Below, in pieces: positions 52,092-62,034 of a stretch of DNA of 64,000 bases (the stretch's first letter is position 1; each line of letters starts with the position of its first letter). The notes beneath the pieces are model-generated. The model did not search any database. It worked only from the letters and a program-made list of their open reading frames with translations, and had not been told where the DNA came from. The stretch comes from Leishmania martiniquensis (Eukaryota > Euglenozoa > Kinetoplastea > Trypanosomatida > Trypanosomatidae), in assembly GCF_017916325.1 (NCBI RefSeq), contig NC_090154.1:65001-129000 (forward strand). Reading direction: 5' to 3'. The translations under genes were made by a program, and so were the position numbers.

Positions 52092-53270
52092 ATGAGCGCC
52101 ATGTCGCCTTTTTATGGCCGCATGTACCCGACGCAGGAGGCCCCGCTTGTATGGGAGGCGACTCAGTCGCTGCAGAACTCGCTGGTCGAGCAGAGTCGCA
52201 GCATGCGCCACTCGGTGGAACTTGCCATGTCACTGCAGGAGGTCTTGGAAAGAAATCGTGAAAATTACAACAATATCATTGCTGAGCGCAATGAGGCATA
52301 TCGTCGCCTGCAGGACGCGGACGCAAAGCTTCAGCAGGTCGAGCACGTCGTGCGCCGCTATGCTGAGGTGAAGGATCCGGTAGTGGCCAGCGACGGCTAC
52401 ACCTACGAGCGCACGGAGCTCAGCCGCTACCTCAGCGACTGCAAGAGGTCGAACAGTAAGGCATACTCGCAGCAGACCAAAGAGGAGCTGACGGATGTGA
52501 TGGTGGACAACGTCTCTCTGCGCCGCCTGGCCGATCTACTAAAGGGCGTGCACACGGTGGAGCTGCCACAACTGTCGAGCCGTATGCCATTGACGAGCGG
52601 TGACGTCGACAAGAATGGCCCTCGCACCCACTGGGCGGAGGAGGATTCGTCGATGTGCGGCATGCGTCACGGTGAGGTGGGCTCTGGCGCCGTCGGCCTC
52701 GTGGGTGGTGCTGGCGGTCGCAGCGGTAACGGGGTGGCCATGATCCATGGCCACAGCGGCGCCCGCTTTGATCGTGGAGGCGTCGCCAAGTCCGGCAAGC
52801 CTTGCAACGACAACGAGAGTAAGGGCGGGCGACATCCGTGCACGCGTGTGTATGGCTTCTGCAACTTCGAGGACGACTGCACGTTTGCCAACTATCCCTA
52901 TGAGGCTTGCCTGAACCACATCAAGGGGAAGTGCCGCTTCGGCTCTTCCTGCAAGGAGCTGCACGTTGACCCGCGCGACCCGGTCTACCAAAACCCCCGC
53001 AGCTTTGCGAATCAGCACTACAACCATGGCGCTAACAATGCGAACATGAACCACATGCACAGCACAGGCGCCGGCTCAAACAACACAAGCAGCGGCCACG
53101 CAGCTGATGCTGATGCGGAGGTACCAACACAGAGCGGAGGAAATGTGCCGGAGACCGCCGCAGTGAGTGGGTCCGACAGGGCGGCTGACAAGAGGGACAA
53201 TTATGACAGTGGGCTGGAAAATACCGTGTCGTCTGCGCCCTCCGCTGCCGCGACGGTTAGCGCAGAGTAG
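52092..53270 (+). CDS. U-box plus CCCH zinc-finger protein, copy 2 (392 aa)
   Basis: ATG 52092 opens MSAMSPFYGRMYPTQEAP. A coiled coil (about 40-85) is followed by the U-box-like domain at about 86-152 (VKDPVVASDGYTYERTELS), which keeps the DPVVASDGYTYER signature better than copy 1. The finger pair is at about 249-293. CTRVYGFCNFEDDCTFAN has Asn in place of the last His, while CLNHIKGKCRFGSSCKELH is a complete C-x7-C-x5-C-x3-H finger. The Gly-rich linker before the fingers and the Asn/Ser/Ala-rich C-terminal tail are longer than in copy 1, which explains the extra 84 residues. The two genes are tandem paralogues, well diverged, so the duplication is old. A truncated family A repeat lies about 540 bases downstream. 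Confidence 0.86.
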   Translation: MSAMSPFYGRMYPTQEAPLVWEATQSLQNSLVEQSRSMRHSVELAMSLQEVLERNRENYNNIIAERNEAYRRLQDADAKLQQVEHVVRRYAEVKDPVVASDGYTYERTELSRYLSDCKRSNSKAYSQQTKEELTDVMVDNVSLRRLADLLKGVHTVELPQLSSRMPLTSGDVDKNGPRTHWAEEDSSMCGMRHGEVGSGAVGLVGGAGGRSGNGVAMIHGHSGARFDRGGVAKSGKPCNDNESKGGRHPCTRVYGFCNFEDDCTFANYPYEACLNHIKGKCRFGSSCKELHVDPRDPVYQNPRSFANQHYNHGANNANMNHMHSTGAGSNNTSSGHAADADAEVPTQSGGNVPETAAVSGSDRAADKRDNYDSGLENTVSSAPSAAATVSAE

Positions 53271-53806
53271 TCGAATGGGCTTGTGTGTATGTGTGTATGT
53301 GCGTGTGTGTGCTTGCCTGCGCCTTCTCTATCGGTGTGTGGCCTTCATATCTCTGCCCATTTTCTTCTGTCTGTTTTCTTTCTTTTTCCCTTCTTTACCA
53401 TTCCACTCTCTCCCCCTTCCCTCTGTCTGGCATGTCGGCGCGTGCGTTGCACCGTCGGCATTCGTGCGCGCCTGGGCGAGAAAGCCGCACTGCCGCGATG
53501 CGCGCTTGGCAGCGAAGGTGGGCGAATGCCGGGCCTTCTCTTCTTTCCACTTTTACAGAGAGCGACTGGCAAGAGGCTCTTCGTGCGCAGGCGCACGCCA
53601 GTGCGCGGACCTCTTCCGCTTGGGACGCCGACGCCTGTGAGGGGCGTGCAGAATGAGGGAAGAGGGCGGGGTGTGCTCCTCCTGCCGCGCGGACCCATGC
53701 GAAGGGCCACCACCACACCCCATTACGGGGTGCTGGTGCTGCCAAGACGGCTGCGTGAGACGCACAGCGCACCGGCCGGGTGTAGGGTCTCCGGGGGCGC
53801 TGACCT

Positions 53807-54146
53807 GCGGCTAGCTGACTTCTGTGGCTCATCCAGCACGTGCCTGGACTCCCCTCTCCCCATCCTGCTACCCGCACGGCAGCCGCTGCGACCTCCGCCC
53901 TGGAGCCAGTCGCTGTAGGGTGTCCTCTGCTTGGGTCTAGGCATGGTGCCCACCCGTGTCTGCGTTGCGCCGACTGCGCCGTATGCCGCCAGAGGAGGGG
54001 TGCCGGGAGGCAGGGAGAGCGCATCCGATGCATGCTGCCATTGGGCGGCAGGACGGCTCGCTCTGGAGGGCGAGGGCTTCGCCGCCGTGGTGGCACAGTG
54101 GCAGGCGGGCCGTGGCTCGATGCACATATTTGCTGGCGGGTTCGGG
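53807..54146 (+). mobile_element. SIDER-like repeat, family A copy 3 (truncated)
   Basis: Matches the inner part of copies 1 and 2 from GCGGCT onward, and stops at TTCGGG, 38 bases before their common right end. The left 90 bases of the other copies are replaced by a different GC-rich sequence (about 53580-53806), which may be another degenerate element. It lies in the 3' spacer of the second U-box gene. Confidence 0.65.
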
Positions 54147-54934
54147 ACGGATTTCTTGAAACAAATCAACTCACAGCTTTTTTTCTTCTGTCTCTGATGT
54201 TGGCAACCACATGTTTTTACGGACGTTTATGGGAGCGCGGGTAGGTGGAAGCCGGTATTTTACGAGAGGTGGAGGGAGGGGGTAGCTGGTGCTAGGGCTT
54301 CTTTTTCCTGATGGGCGGAAGGAAACAGCTGCTGGACGGGGCAGCTAGCGGGTGGTGGGCGACTGGCAGAGACGGTGACTCGCACGCTTTGTCGACCTTC
54401 TCATGTGCCGCTGCTGACCCCTCTCTTTTATGTTCTCCTCTCCTGTGCTAGTCAGCGCCTGCCTTCCCCCTTCGAGAGAGGAGCAGACGGCGCGCGGCCC
54501 TGTTTGGCATCTCCCTCATCGATGCTGTCTTTCTATTGCGAAGTGGGTGCCTCGCGCATGTACGGCTGTGTGCGTTTCTCCTCCTGCCCACGCACGCACC
54601 CCTCTGTCCCTCTCTTCTTTTGGCCGGTATCATCGTGTCGCTTACACAGCTGTGGCTGCAGCGGTCGCTTGGCGAATGGCGCTGAAGAGGTCAGGGGAGG
54701 AGAGGCAGTTTTGGCTGCCTCTGAAAGACGACCAAGCAGACGAAAAAAAAAAGAGGGGAGGGGAAAGAGCAGCATAGGATGGGTGTGAAACGCCTCGTCT
54801 GTGCGCTCTCGTAAAGCGCACGTCACGCTATCATTCTCTCTGTGTGTGTGCGTGTGTGTGTGTGTCTGCGCCTTCAGCAAAGAAACAAACAAACAGTAAC
54901 GAAATCGGCGTGATCAGCGGGGGCAACGTCGAGA

Positions 54935-54993
54935 GTGGCACACCTGAGGCAGGGCTTCCACTTTTGAAGGTGCGTCGCCTTCAGGTGTGCCAC
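54935..54993 (+). repeat. 13-bp inverted repeat with inner pairing
   Basis: GTGGCACACCTGA (54935-54947) is exactly complementary to TCAGGTGTGCCAC (54981-54993). Inside, GGC/GCC can extend the stem past a one-base bulge, and CTTC/GAAG can pair further in. It lies about 980 bases before the GDT1-like start codon. Confidence 0.7.
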
Positions 54994-55974
54994 AGGGAGC
55001 GGGGAGGGCTCCGACGCTTGGAAAGCACTAGGAACGCCGTACGTCTGCGGTATTTGTGCATGCCCTCATCGCCTCCAACGTAACTTTTGTTGCATGCGAA
55101 GTAAGGGGAAGGGGGGAAGTTCGAGCGTGCAGGCACACGAGCAAACCGCAAGCGCTCCCTGCTGAGAGCTAGCTTCTCAGTCAGAGGGAGGGGCTTCCTC
55201 CTCCGGAGTGCATATGCACGCGTTCATGATGCTCAACTCGCCCGTGCGCACCCCCCTTTTCTGTGTCTGCATGGCGTCTGTGTGCTCCTTACGCCCGATC
55301 ACACAACACAGAATGTGGCTGCATACCCCTTCCCCCCTCCTCCTCCCCTCTTCATCTACCCTTGCCCCTTTCCTGTGCCCCACGCCCTCCTTGACGCCTC
55401 CCCCACCTTCCCATTGGTCTCCGCCGTCTTTCCCATGTGCCCCTTCCGTACACTTCTTTGACAGCGTACGTTCGCGTCGGGGGGCGCCATTCGAGTCAAC
55501 CGGAGGCGTTAGTCAGTATATCGCATTGTTGTTGTGGGTGCGTATGGGCTCCCCCTCACCCTCCCCCCCCCATCACCCTTTATGTGAGATTCTTGTGTGT
55601 GCTGAGCAGCGGCAGCAGAAGCGCAGTACGGCCCGGCACGCCCAATACCGCCACATCCGCACCAGCTGCACGCGCTTTTGCCGCCCCCTTCTCCTGACTC
55701 GTATAGGGCAGGTTCGGCTTTCGCAGTCGCGATAAGCGGAGCACCCTAACGTGGGGACAGTGACACACGGGCGCGGCTTCCTCGCTAAGTCTTTCACCCT
55801 TGTATAGGTGCGGTCTACAAGAGGTAGGCATACTATTGAAAAGGGGAGACAGCCGTTCGCGCCAGTGAAATTCGTAGACGGCTCTTGCAGATAGAATCGA
55901 CGTAGGCTACTTCGACGCATACGAAGAGTCCCCTCTATAGCTTTCGGCCTCGAGGCCCTTCTCAAGGTGAGAAA

Positions 55975-56730
55975 ATGGACCTCCGCAAGTCAACGAACCT
56001 AATCGACGGCTTCCTGTCGTCGCTGTCCATGATTCTCGTGAGCGAGATTGGTGACAAGACCTTCTTCATCGCGTGTCTCATGGCTATGCGTCACCCAAAG
56101 CTGACGGTATACGTTGGAGCGCTCGGCGCACTCGCTGCCATGACGGTGTTGTCGGCGTTGATGGGCGTGGTGGTGCCCAACCTGCTCTCTGTGCAAGTGA
56201 CGCAGATGCTAGCGATGGTGCTCTTCATGGCGTTTGGAGGCAAGATTCTGTACGATGAACTAATTCGTAAGAAAGCGGACGACGAGGAGAGTGAGGATGA
56301 GATGTCGGAGGCTGCGGCGGCTCTGCGCCGCCGAGACCCAAATGATGCGACCGAGACAGGTAGCATAGCGTCGTCTGCCTACGTGAGTGCACCGGCGCGC
56401 CGTTGGCGCAAGCTGCTAAACCCTGTCATGGTAGAGGCCTTCACTCTAACCTTTGTCGCTGAATGGGGAGACCGTAGCCAACTGGCAACCATTGCGCTCG
56501 CAGCTGCGAAGAACGCGTATGGCGTGACCGTCGGCGGCATTCTTGGTCACGCCCTCTGCACAGGCGGCGCTGTTTTGTGCGGTAACCTCATCGCGCAGCG
56601 CGTGTCCATGAAGACAGTGAATATCGTTGGCGGCGTGCTCTTCATCGTCTTCGGCCTCGTGACCCTCTACGAGCTGGCTTATGGAGAGCATGACATTGCG
56701 AAGACTCACGAGAGTCCCAAGACGGGGTAG
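55975..56730 (+). CDS. GDT1/TMEM165 family (UPF0016) cation transporter (251 aa)
   Basis: ATG 55975 gives MDLRKSTNLIDGFLSSLSMI. The two family signatures are present: EIGDK at residues 24-28 and EWGDR at 163-167. Each lies in a membrane helix, the mark of the duplicated three-helix unit of UPF0016 proteins. Six membrane segments are visible, three before and three after an acidic cytosolic loop (about 98-145, with DDEESEDEMSEAAA). GDT1 and TMEM165 carry Mn2+ and Ca2+ into the Golgi in exchange for protons and support glycosylation, which matters in parasites rich in surface glycoconjugates. There is no obvious cleavable signal peptide, unlike TMEM165. The gene is intact, with a typical core length. 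Localisation to Golgi or acidocalcisome is inference. Confidence 0.93.
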   Translation: MDLRKSTNLIDGFLSSLSMILVSEIGDKTFFIACLMAMRHPKLTVYVGALGALAAMTVLSALMGVVVPNLLSVQVTQMLAMVLFMAFGGKILYDELIRKKADDEESEDEMSEAAAALRRRDPNDATETGSIASSAYVSAPARRWRKLLNPVMVEAFTLTFVAEWGDRSQLATIALAAAKNAYGVTVGGILGHALCTGGAVLCGNLIAQRVSMKTVNIVGGVLFIVFGLVTLYELAYGEHDIAKTHESPKTG

Positions 56731-57569
56731 CCAGTGGTGCATACAGGTAAGCGCAGTCACCCTTAGCGGTATTCTTCGGAGCTACGGAGTGCTGTTTTTT
56801 GAGAGCACACAAAGATGAGTCCGCTGCGCACGTTCTCCCCCTCCCTCTCTCTCTCTCCCTTACTGACTTGCTCACGCACACGTGCGCTCTCCTGTTGTTG
56901 GGTGGTGACGTTTTTTTCTTTCGCTTTCATGTACGTGCCTTACATAAGGGTTCTTTATGGCCAACTCTTTGAGCCGTCGTATGTGTGTACGTGTGTGTTT
57001 GTGAGTGTGTATCGCTCTGTATCTCTTCCCTGTGCTGGTGCTGCTCGCCAGAGTGCATCCGTCGGCCACCTCCCTAACATCGCCTCTCACATCATCTGAG
57101 CTCGTTGTCACCTCCGTTTCTCGCTCTCCGTTCAGTCATCCCGCACCCCTACCGCGTGCACATGTGAGCGCGCACGTACTGCGGCGCATTTTCTTTTCTC
57201 TTATGGGGGCGTTTACGTGTGCGGCTGAGCGTTCTGTCGGTAGCCGCTCTCTCTCTTCCTCGGTGGCACCAAACATCTGTCCGTTGCATGCATCTCCTAC
57301 CATTGCTGTGTGAATCTTTCTACTCTTCGCGTGGCTGCTTTTTCAACTGGGTTAGCGTCTCGACAGCGACGTGGGCCACTGTGTACGTGGGTGTTGCGTC
57401 TGTCGGCCAGGTGGCGCGCTCAGACAAGGCCGCCCGTCAGGTTTCTCTTTCTCTCGTTGAACGCTATGCTTTCGCACTTGGCGCGCCGCCCTCCCCTCCC
57501 CTTCCGATAACGAGCGGGATGAAGGGAGCATAAAGCACTGTGCTGCTATGCCAGCCCATTGCCCCCCCC

Positions 57570-58125
57570 CACTCTGCATGTGGCAGCCAGGCAGTCTCCC
57601 CGTCTATCCCCCCTGCCTCTCCATGCGAACGCCGCCTCACCTCCTGTAGTGGTACAGGGCCATGCGCATCCGACCCAGGGGCGGCCAGGGCGATTGGTCG
57701 CTGCTGGCATCGGCGGTCAGGGCCTGCATGGCGTTGCGTCGTGGGGCGCCGCGACGGTGGACACGGTTGTGCGATCTACATGGTGGGTGGAGTGCCGGCG
57801 TGGCTGGAGCGTGCTCCGCCGAGCCATGACAGGGCGCCCTGGTGTGGGGAGGGCCTGCGCCACGGCGGGAGGGGGGATGCACCCGGTGGCGCGAGCTGCA
57901 CGGTGGGAGGCGCTGCTGTGGGGCGACCTGCGAAGCGTGTGTGTGTGTGTGTAGCGTTTTGGACGGGGGCCGTGCTGAGGTGACTGGGTCGGCGCGTGGC
58001 TGTAACGCGTGTCTCAGGGCTGCTCGGCACCCGGCGGGGTGGGCCTGTGCGGTCGGGCCGGGCCGCGTGGGGCTCACAACGCCGACGCAGCGGCAGACGG
58101 GAGCACGCTAACGGGAAAACAAACG
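57570..58125 (+). mobile_element. SIDER-like repeat, family B copy 2
   Basis: Partner of 18945-19490. It is nearly identical from 57718 to about 58080, diverged but alignable to the left, and ends in an A-rich stretch (GGGAAAACAAACG). It lies in the GDT1-like 3' spacer in sense orientation. Confidence 0.6.
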
Positions 58126-58937
58126 AACAACTGCGAAGGTCCGAAGAGGCAGAAAGAGAAGGCGGGTTGTGAGGAGGACACGGCGAGGGGCAGTGCATAA
58201 TCCTTCGGGACAGCCTTTACCCTTTAATGGGAAGTCTCTGTGCCCGAGCAGCGAGAGCGTGAGCGCGTCTCTCTCTCCCTCTCCCTCCACTTTCTTCGCG
58301 TGTTTCCTATCAGCCTTATCCTCTCCCAGTGTCCCAGACGAGTCTCGTAACTGTGCATAGTGGGTAGTAAAGATTTAGCATGGCGAAGCTTAAGCGAATA
58401 TTCATCTACACAACAACGGTAGGGCCCGGCGCTGCCGCGGCCGTGTACCCCCTTCCCCTCCACAGCTCGCCTCTTTCCTGTTCCCTATCGGAACGAGAAC
58501 TGCCCATGTATGAGGCGCTGACTTATCGATATGGGAAATGCTGCTGCCTGCGATACAGCTGCGAATGTGTGCGTGCGTGTGTGTCTCCCACTCGGTTGCT
58601 TCACGCCAGACACCCACACCCTCACCACTCTGTCTACTTCTCTGCTGTCTCCTCGCCTCTCCACACTTCATGACTCTCTTTCACGTGAATGCGCGCGTGC
58701 ACCACTCGTATATGCAATGGCGTGGTGAACACCTCACTCCTTGCACTTATATGTGGCGGTGCCCTCCTCCCCACGACGTCTACATCTCTGCCCGGTGAGG
58801 AGGAAGAATCTACTCACGGCACACAAAACGCGAGGCGATCAGAACTGCCAGCGCCCCCCCCCTGCCCTCACGTCAGCAGAAGTAGCAGCAAGTGGACAGA
58901 CATCATTAGGGCTACGGCGCCCACATCACTGCCACGG

Positions 58938-58981
58938 TCTCGTCTGTTCGTCTCTCTCTCTCTCGCTTTCATCGCTTGCAG
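58938..58981 (+). promoter_or_regulatory. Candidate trans-splice acceptor for IFT52
   Basis: A CT repeat run (about 58950-58970) is followed by TTGCAG, with AG at 58980-58981. This would give a leader of about 191 bases to ATG 59173. Confidence 0.4.
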
Positions 58982-59172
58982 CTCCCCTCCTGTTTCTCTC
59001 ACTCTCGGCGAGGGGTTTGGGCGAGCGGTGTGCTCGCGTGCGTCTCGGCGCTAAAGAGGAGAGGCTCCGGCTCAACTCTGTCCCTCTCTGCCAGAGAGAG
59101 AGCGAGAGAGCTCTTTCATTCCCCCACGCCTTCCTCTCATACATAGAAGAGCTGCCGTGCCCTCGTGCCATC

Positions 59173-61185
59173 ATGACGGAGGTGACCGCAGCCTACCGTG
59201 GCAAGGCGAACGAGATGCGGCCGACACCCGCTGCAGACGGGGAGAGCGAAGCCGCCGCGGAACCGCCGCCGACGCGGCAGACAGCGGTGTGCTTTAATGT
59301 CTGCCGCCAGGAGCAGTGCCACCCCAACAAGGGGTACCGGCACCTCTCGCGGAGGCTGCGGCAGGGCGGCACGGTGGACATGAACAAGGAAGACATCACG
59401 CTGGACCGCCTGAGCGCGAACGACATCGTCGTCTTCCCTGCCCCACAGACGCCCTTCTCCGAGGATGACGTCGCCGCTATCCGGGCGTACGTGGAGGGTG
59501 GTGGCTCAGCCATGATCCTTCTCGGCGACGGCCATGGGGGGCATTATTCGTATCTTAATAGGGTTCTCGAGGACTGGACGGGGATCACTATCAACGAGGA
59601 TTGTGTGGTGCGCACGGTGCTGCACCGGTATCTGCACCCCAAGGAGGTCTGCGTGACCAACGGCATCACGAACCGCGCCATCAACTGGGCTGCCGGCAAA
59701 AAGGTGTTTGGCGCTGCGGGCGGGATACCGTCCCGCAGCTTCGGCCTAGGGCCAGGTAGCACCTTGTCGAAAGGCGCCACCACCATGGGTATCGGCTCCA
59801 CGCTCATGACTCTCAACCGCACACTCGGCGCTGGGCAGACAGCCAACAGTGCTCTACTTGGGAACAACGCTTTCACGGGGGGCCTGACAGGCACGGCTGG
59901 CAACGAGGCCGAGCAGGAGGCAACCAGCCTCGTTTTCGTGTATCCGTATGGTCTCACCTTCAACGTGCAACGACCCGCCATCCCGCTGCTCAGTAGCGGC
60001 TTCATGGCGTACCCGCTAAACCGCCCGATCGCCGCGGCGTGGGAGTGCCCGAAGGTGGTGGAGCACCGTGGCCGTCGCAAGCAAGGCAAGCTGCTGCTGA
60101 TCGGCACGGCGCAGCTCTTCGACGACGCGTGGATTGAGAAAGAAGAGAACAGCACACTCGCCTCCATCCTTTTCGACTATCTGGATCACAAGCTGAAGCT
60201 GAACCAGATCGACGCCGAGGAGCCGGATATAACGGACTACCATCATCTGCCGGACACCGCCTCCCTCTCCGAGCGGCTGCGCGTCGCTGTGGAGCAGCAC
60301 GAGGAGCTGCCGCGTGATTTCACGCAACTGTTCGAGCTGGAGCCGTTCAAGATTGACACGGACAAAATACCGGACGTGGTGGACACCTATTCGAAGCTGT
60401 CCGTGAAGGTAGAGCCGCTGACGCTGATTCCGCCAGAGTTTCAGATGCCATTGCCGCCTGTGAAGCCCGCTGTCTTTGAGCCGATTCACCGCGACCCAGC
60501 GGATCCAGGGCTGGACCTCTTCGACCTGGACGAGGAGTTTGCACCGGAGCGGGTGCGGCTCAGCCAACTCACGAACAAGTGCAAGGCAGACGACGTCGAG
60601 TACTACATCTTGCAGGCGGCCGAGGTGATGGGGGTGACAAAAAAGCTACGCAGCCCGCGCAATCGAGACCCGCGTGCACTGCTCGACTACGTGTTCCGTC
60701 AGGTGGTCGACTACAAGAAGGTAAACAGCGGCTCTGTCGCGTCGCTAGAGGCCCGCCTTGGCAACGACGGCTCCGGGGCGACTGGGGCAGACAACGCCGC
60801 CGCTGCCGCCGCCGCTCAGAGCATGATGCGCGTGATTCGAGTCAGCAACGACGGCATCGGCGACGCGACCCCGTTCGACGAAAACCCACGCTGGAACCTT
60901 TACTTGGAGGCGGACTTCGCGAAGGGTACCATCGAGGGTAACCTGCAACTGCTGGAGGACTCGAGCCGCTTTGGTGCACAGGAGGCGCGAATCGAGGGCG
61001 ACATCAAGCCGCCAGGCGAACGTGAGTACCCGATGGAGTGGGGCGTCGTGCTGGACGCGGTCAATGGTGAGCAGATTATCTACGTGTTCTTAGGAATGAT
61101 TCAAGGCAACCAACTGCGTGGTGTGTGCGAGCAGGGTGGCGGTGGCAACACCCGCAGCTTCCTCTATACAATGGAGGAGCTGTAG
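59173..61185 (+). CDS. IFT52: IFT52, intraflagellar transport complex B subunit (670 aa)
   Basis: The first ATG is 59173 (MTEVTAAYRGKANEMRP). Residues about 35-350 form the GIFT domain of IFT52, with TAVCFNVCRQEQCHPNKGYR, NDIVVFPAPQTPFSEDDV and GGGSAMILLGDGHGGHYSYL. The motif VTNGITNRAINWAAGKK leads into a Gly/Ser/Thr-rich insert at about 180-250, then the fold resumes (TSLVFVYPYGLTFNVQRPA). The middle and C-terminal helical regions (about 400-530) are those that bind IFT88, IFT70 and IFT46 in the IFT-B1 core. Residues about 540-670 form an extra region with beta-rich character (YLEADFAKGTIEGNLQLLED). Human and algal IFT52 are about 440-450 aa, so the insert and tail account for the excess. 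IFT80 follows directly downstream. Confidence 0.95.
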   Translation: MTEVTAAYRGKANEMRPTPAADGESEAAAEPPPTRQTAVCFNVCRQEQCHPNKGYRHLSRRLRQGGTVDMNKEDITLDRLSANDIVVFPAPQTPFSEDDVAAIRAYVEGGGSAMILLGDGHGGHYSYLNRVLEDWTGITINEDCVVRTVLHRYLHPKEVCVTNGITNRAINWAAGKKVFGAAGGIPSRSFGLGPGSTLSKGATTMGIGSTLMTLNRTLGAGQTANSALLGNNAFTGGLTGTAGNEAEQEATSLVFVYPYGLTFNVQRPAIPLLSSGFMAYPLNRPIAAAWECPKVVEHRGRRKQGKLLLIGTAQLFDDAWIEKEENSTLASILFDYLDHKLKLNQIDAEEPDITDYHHLPDTASLSERLRVAVEQHEELPRDFTQLFELEPFKIDTDKIPDVVDTYSKLSVKVEPLTLIPPEFQMPLPPVKPAVFEPIHRDPADPGLDLFDLDEEFAPERVRLSQLTNKCKADDVEYYILQAAEVMGVTKKLRSPRNRDPRALLDYVFRQVVDYKKVNSGSVASLEARLGNDGSGATGADNAAAAAAAQSMMRVIRVSNDGIGDATPFDENPRWNLYLEADFAKGTIEGNLQLLEDSSRFGAQEARIEGDIKPPGEREYPMEWGVVLDAVNGEQIIYVFLGMIQGNQLRGVCEQGGGGNTRSFLYTMEEL

Positions 61186-61614
61186 TGCTTTCGTGGCGGT
61201 TGAACGGCTGAGTTTTTGCCAAAGTTATTCTCTCGGGAGCAAACGTTTTCTCGTTGCTGTTGCTGTCCTCGTGCCTCATCGTTGGCATTTCCGCCGCGCG
61301 TGTCTGTATTTGTGTGTACCCACTCTTGCATTTTCTCCCCCCTCCTCCCCCCTCGCCCATCTCTTGGATGTACGCGCTTCTTGTCTATGCATATGTGTGC
61401 TATGCTAGCGACGTGTGAAGGGCGGGCGCATGTCGTCGGCCACTCTTCCCTTCTCTGGCCCTGTCTGGATTGGGTTGTGCACGTGCGCCTGTGTTGCATG
61501 CATCACCGTCGTGATTACCCTTTCCGCGTGGCTCTGCTCGTGCTCTTGTTTCCGCGCGCACGTCTCGTGGGCGGGGTCGCAGGAGGTGCGCTTACTCGCA
61601 TCTCTTTTTTTCTC

Positions 61615-61627
61615 TATATATATATAT
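61615..61627. repeat. TA microsatellite
   Basis: Alternating T and A preceded by TCTC and followed by GTTC, in the IFT52 3' spacer. Confidence 0.8.
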
Positions 61628-61982
61628 GTTCATCTCTGTCCGTGTGCGTGTGTCTGTGTGTGTGTTGCATAGAAAAAGAAACACGAGACAGAAGAGAGCC
61701 GAGCCTGGAGCAGGGGGAAGGAGGAGGCAGGACGTACAGTGTTGTGGGCGGAGCAGCTTTGTTTTCGCGATGTACATACATGTGCCCACCGCCCCGAGCA
61801 GACAATGGACGCCCACGTGCAGAGCATACGGTGAAAACGGAGGCCGCGCGCGTTCCGACAGCATGTGCGAAGAACAACAAAAGAAGAGAAAACGAATGCA
61901 ATGCAGCGGGCAACTCCGCAAAGGCTCGCCGTGTGCGTTCGCCGATCGTGCAGCACGCGGTTACAGTCGAGAGGACGGCGGA

Positions 61983-62034
61983 AGCAGTAGCAGCAGCAAT
62001 TGCAGCAGGCGAACCTGGCGCTGCTGCTACTGCT
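61983..62034 (+). repeat. 15-bp inverted repeat
   Basis: AGCAGTAGCAGCAGC (61983-61997) is exactly complementary to GCTGCTGCTACTGCT (62020-62034), with a 22-base loop. The arms are made of CAG/CTG-like triplets, so chance is somewhat more likely than for a mixed stem. Confidence 0.6.

Larger units (their letters stand above)
53271..55974. other. Intergenic region with truncated repeat and long hairpin
   Basis: A 2.7-kb spacer with repeat A3 (53807-54146) and a 13-bp inverted repeat (54935-54993). No gene was seen. Confidence 0.6.
56731..59172. other. Intergenic region with SIDER-like repeat
   Basis: A 2.4-kb spacer with repeat B2 (about 57570-58125) and a candidate splice acceptor for IFT52. 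The stretch 58741-59172 is open in frame with IFT52 but has no ATG. No gene was seen. Confidence 0.6.
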
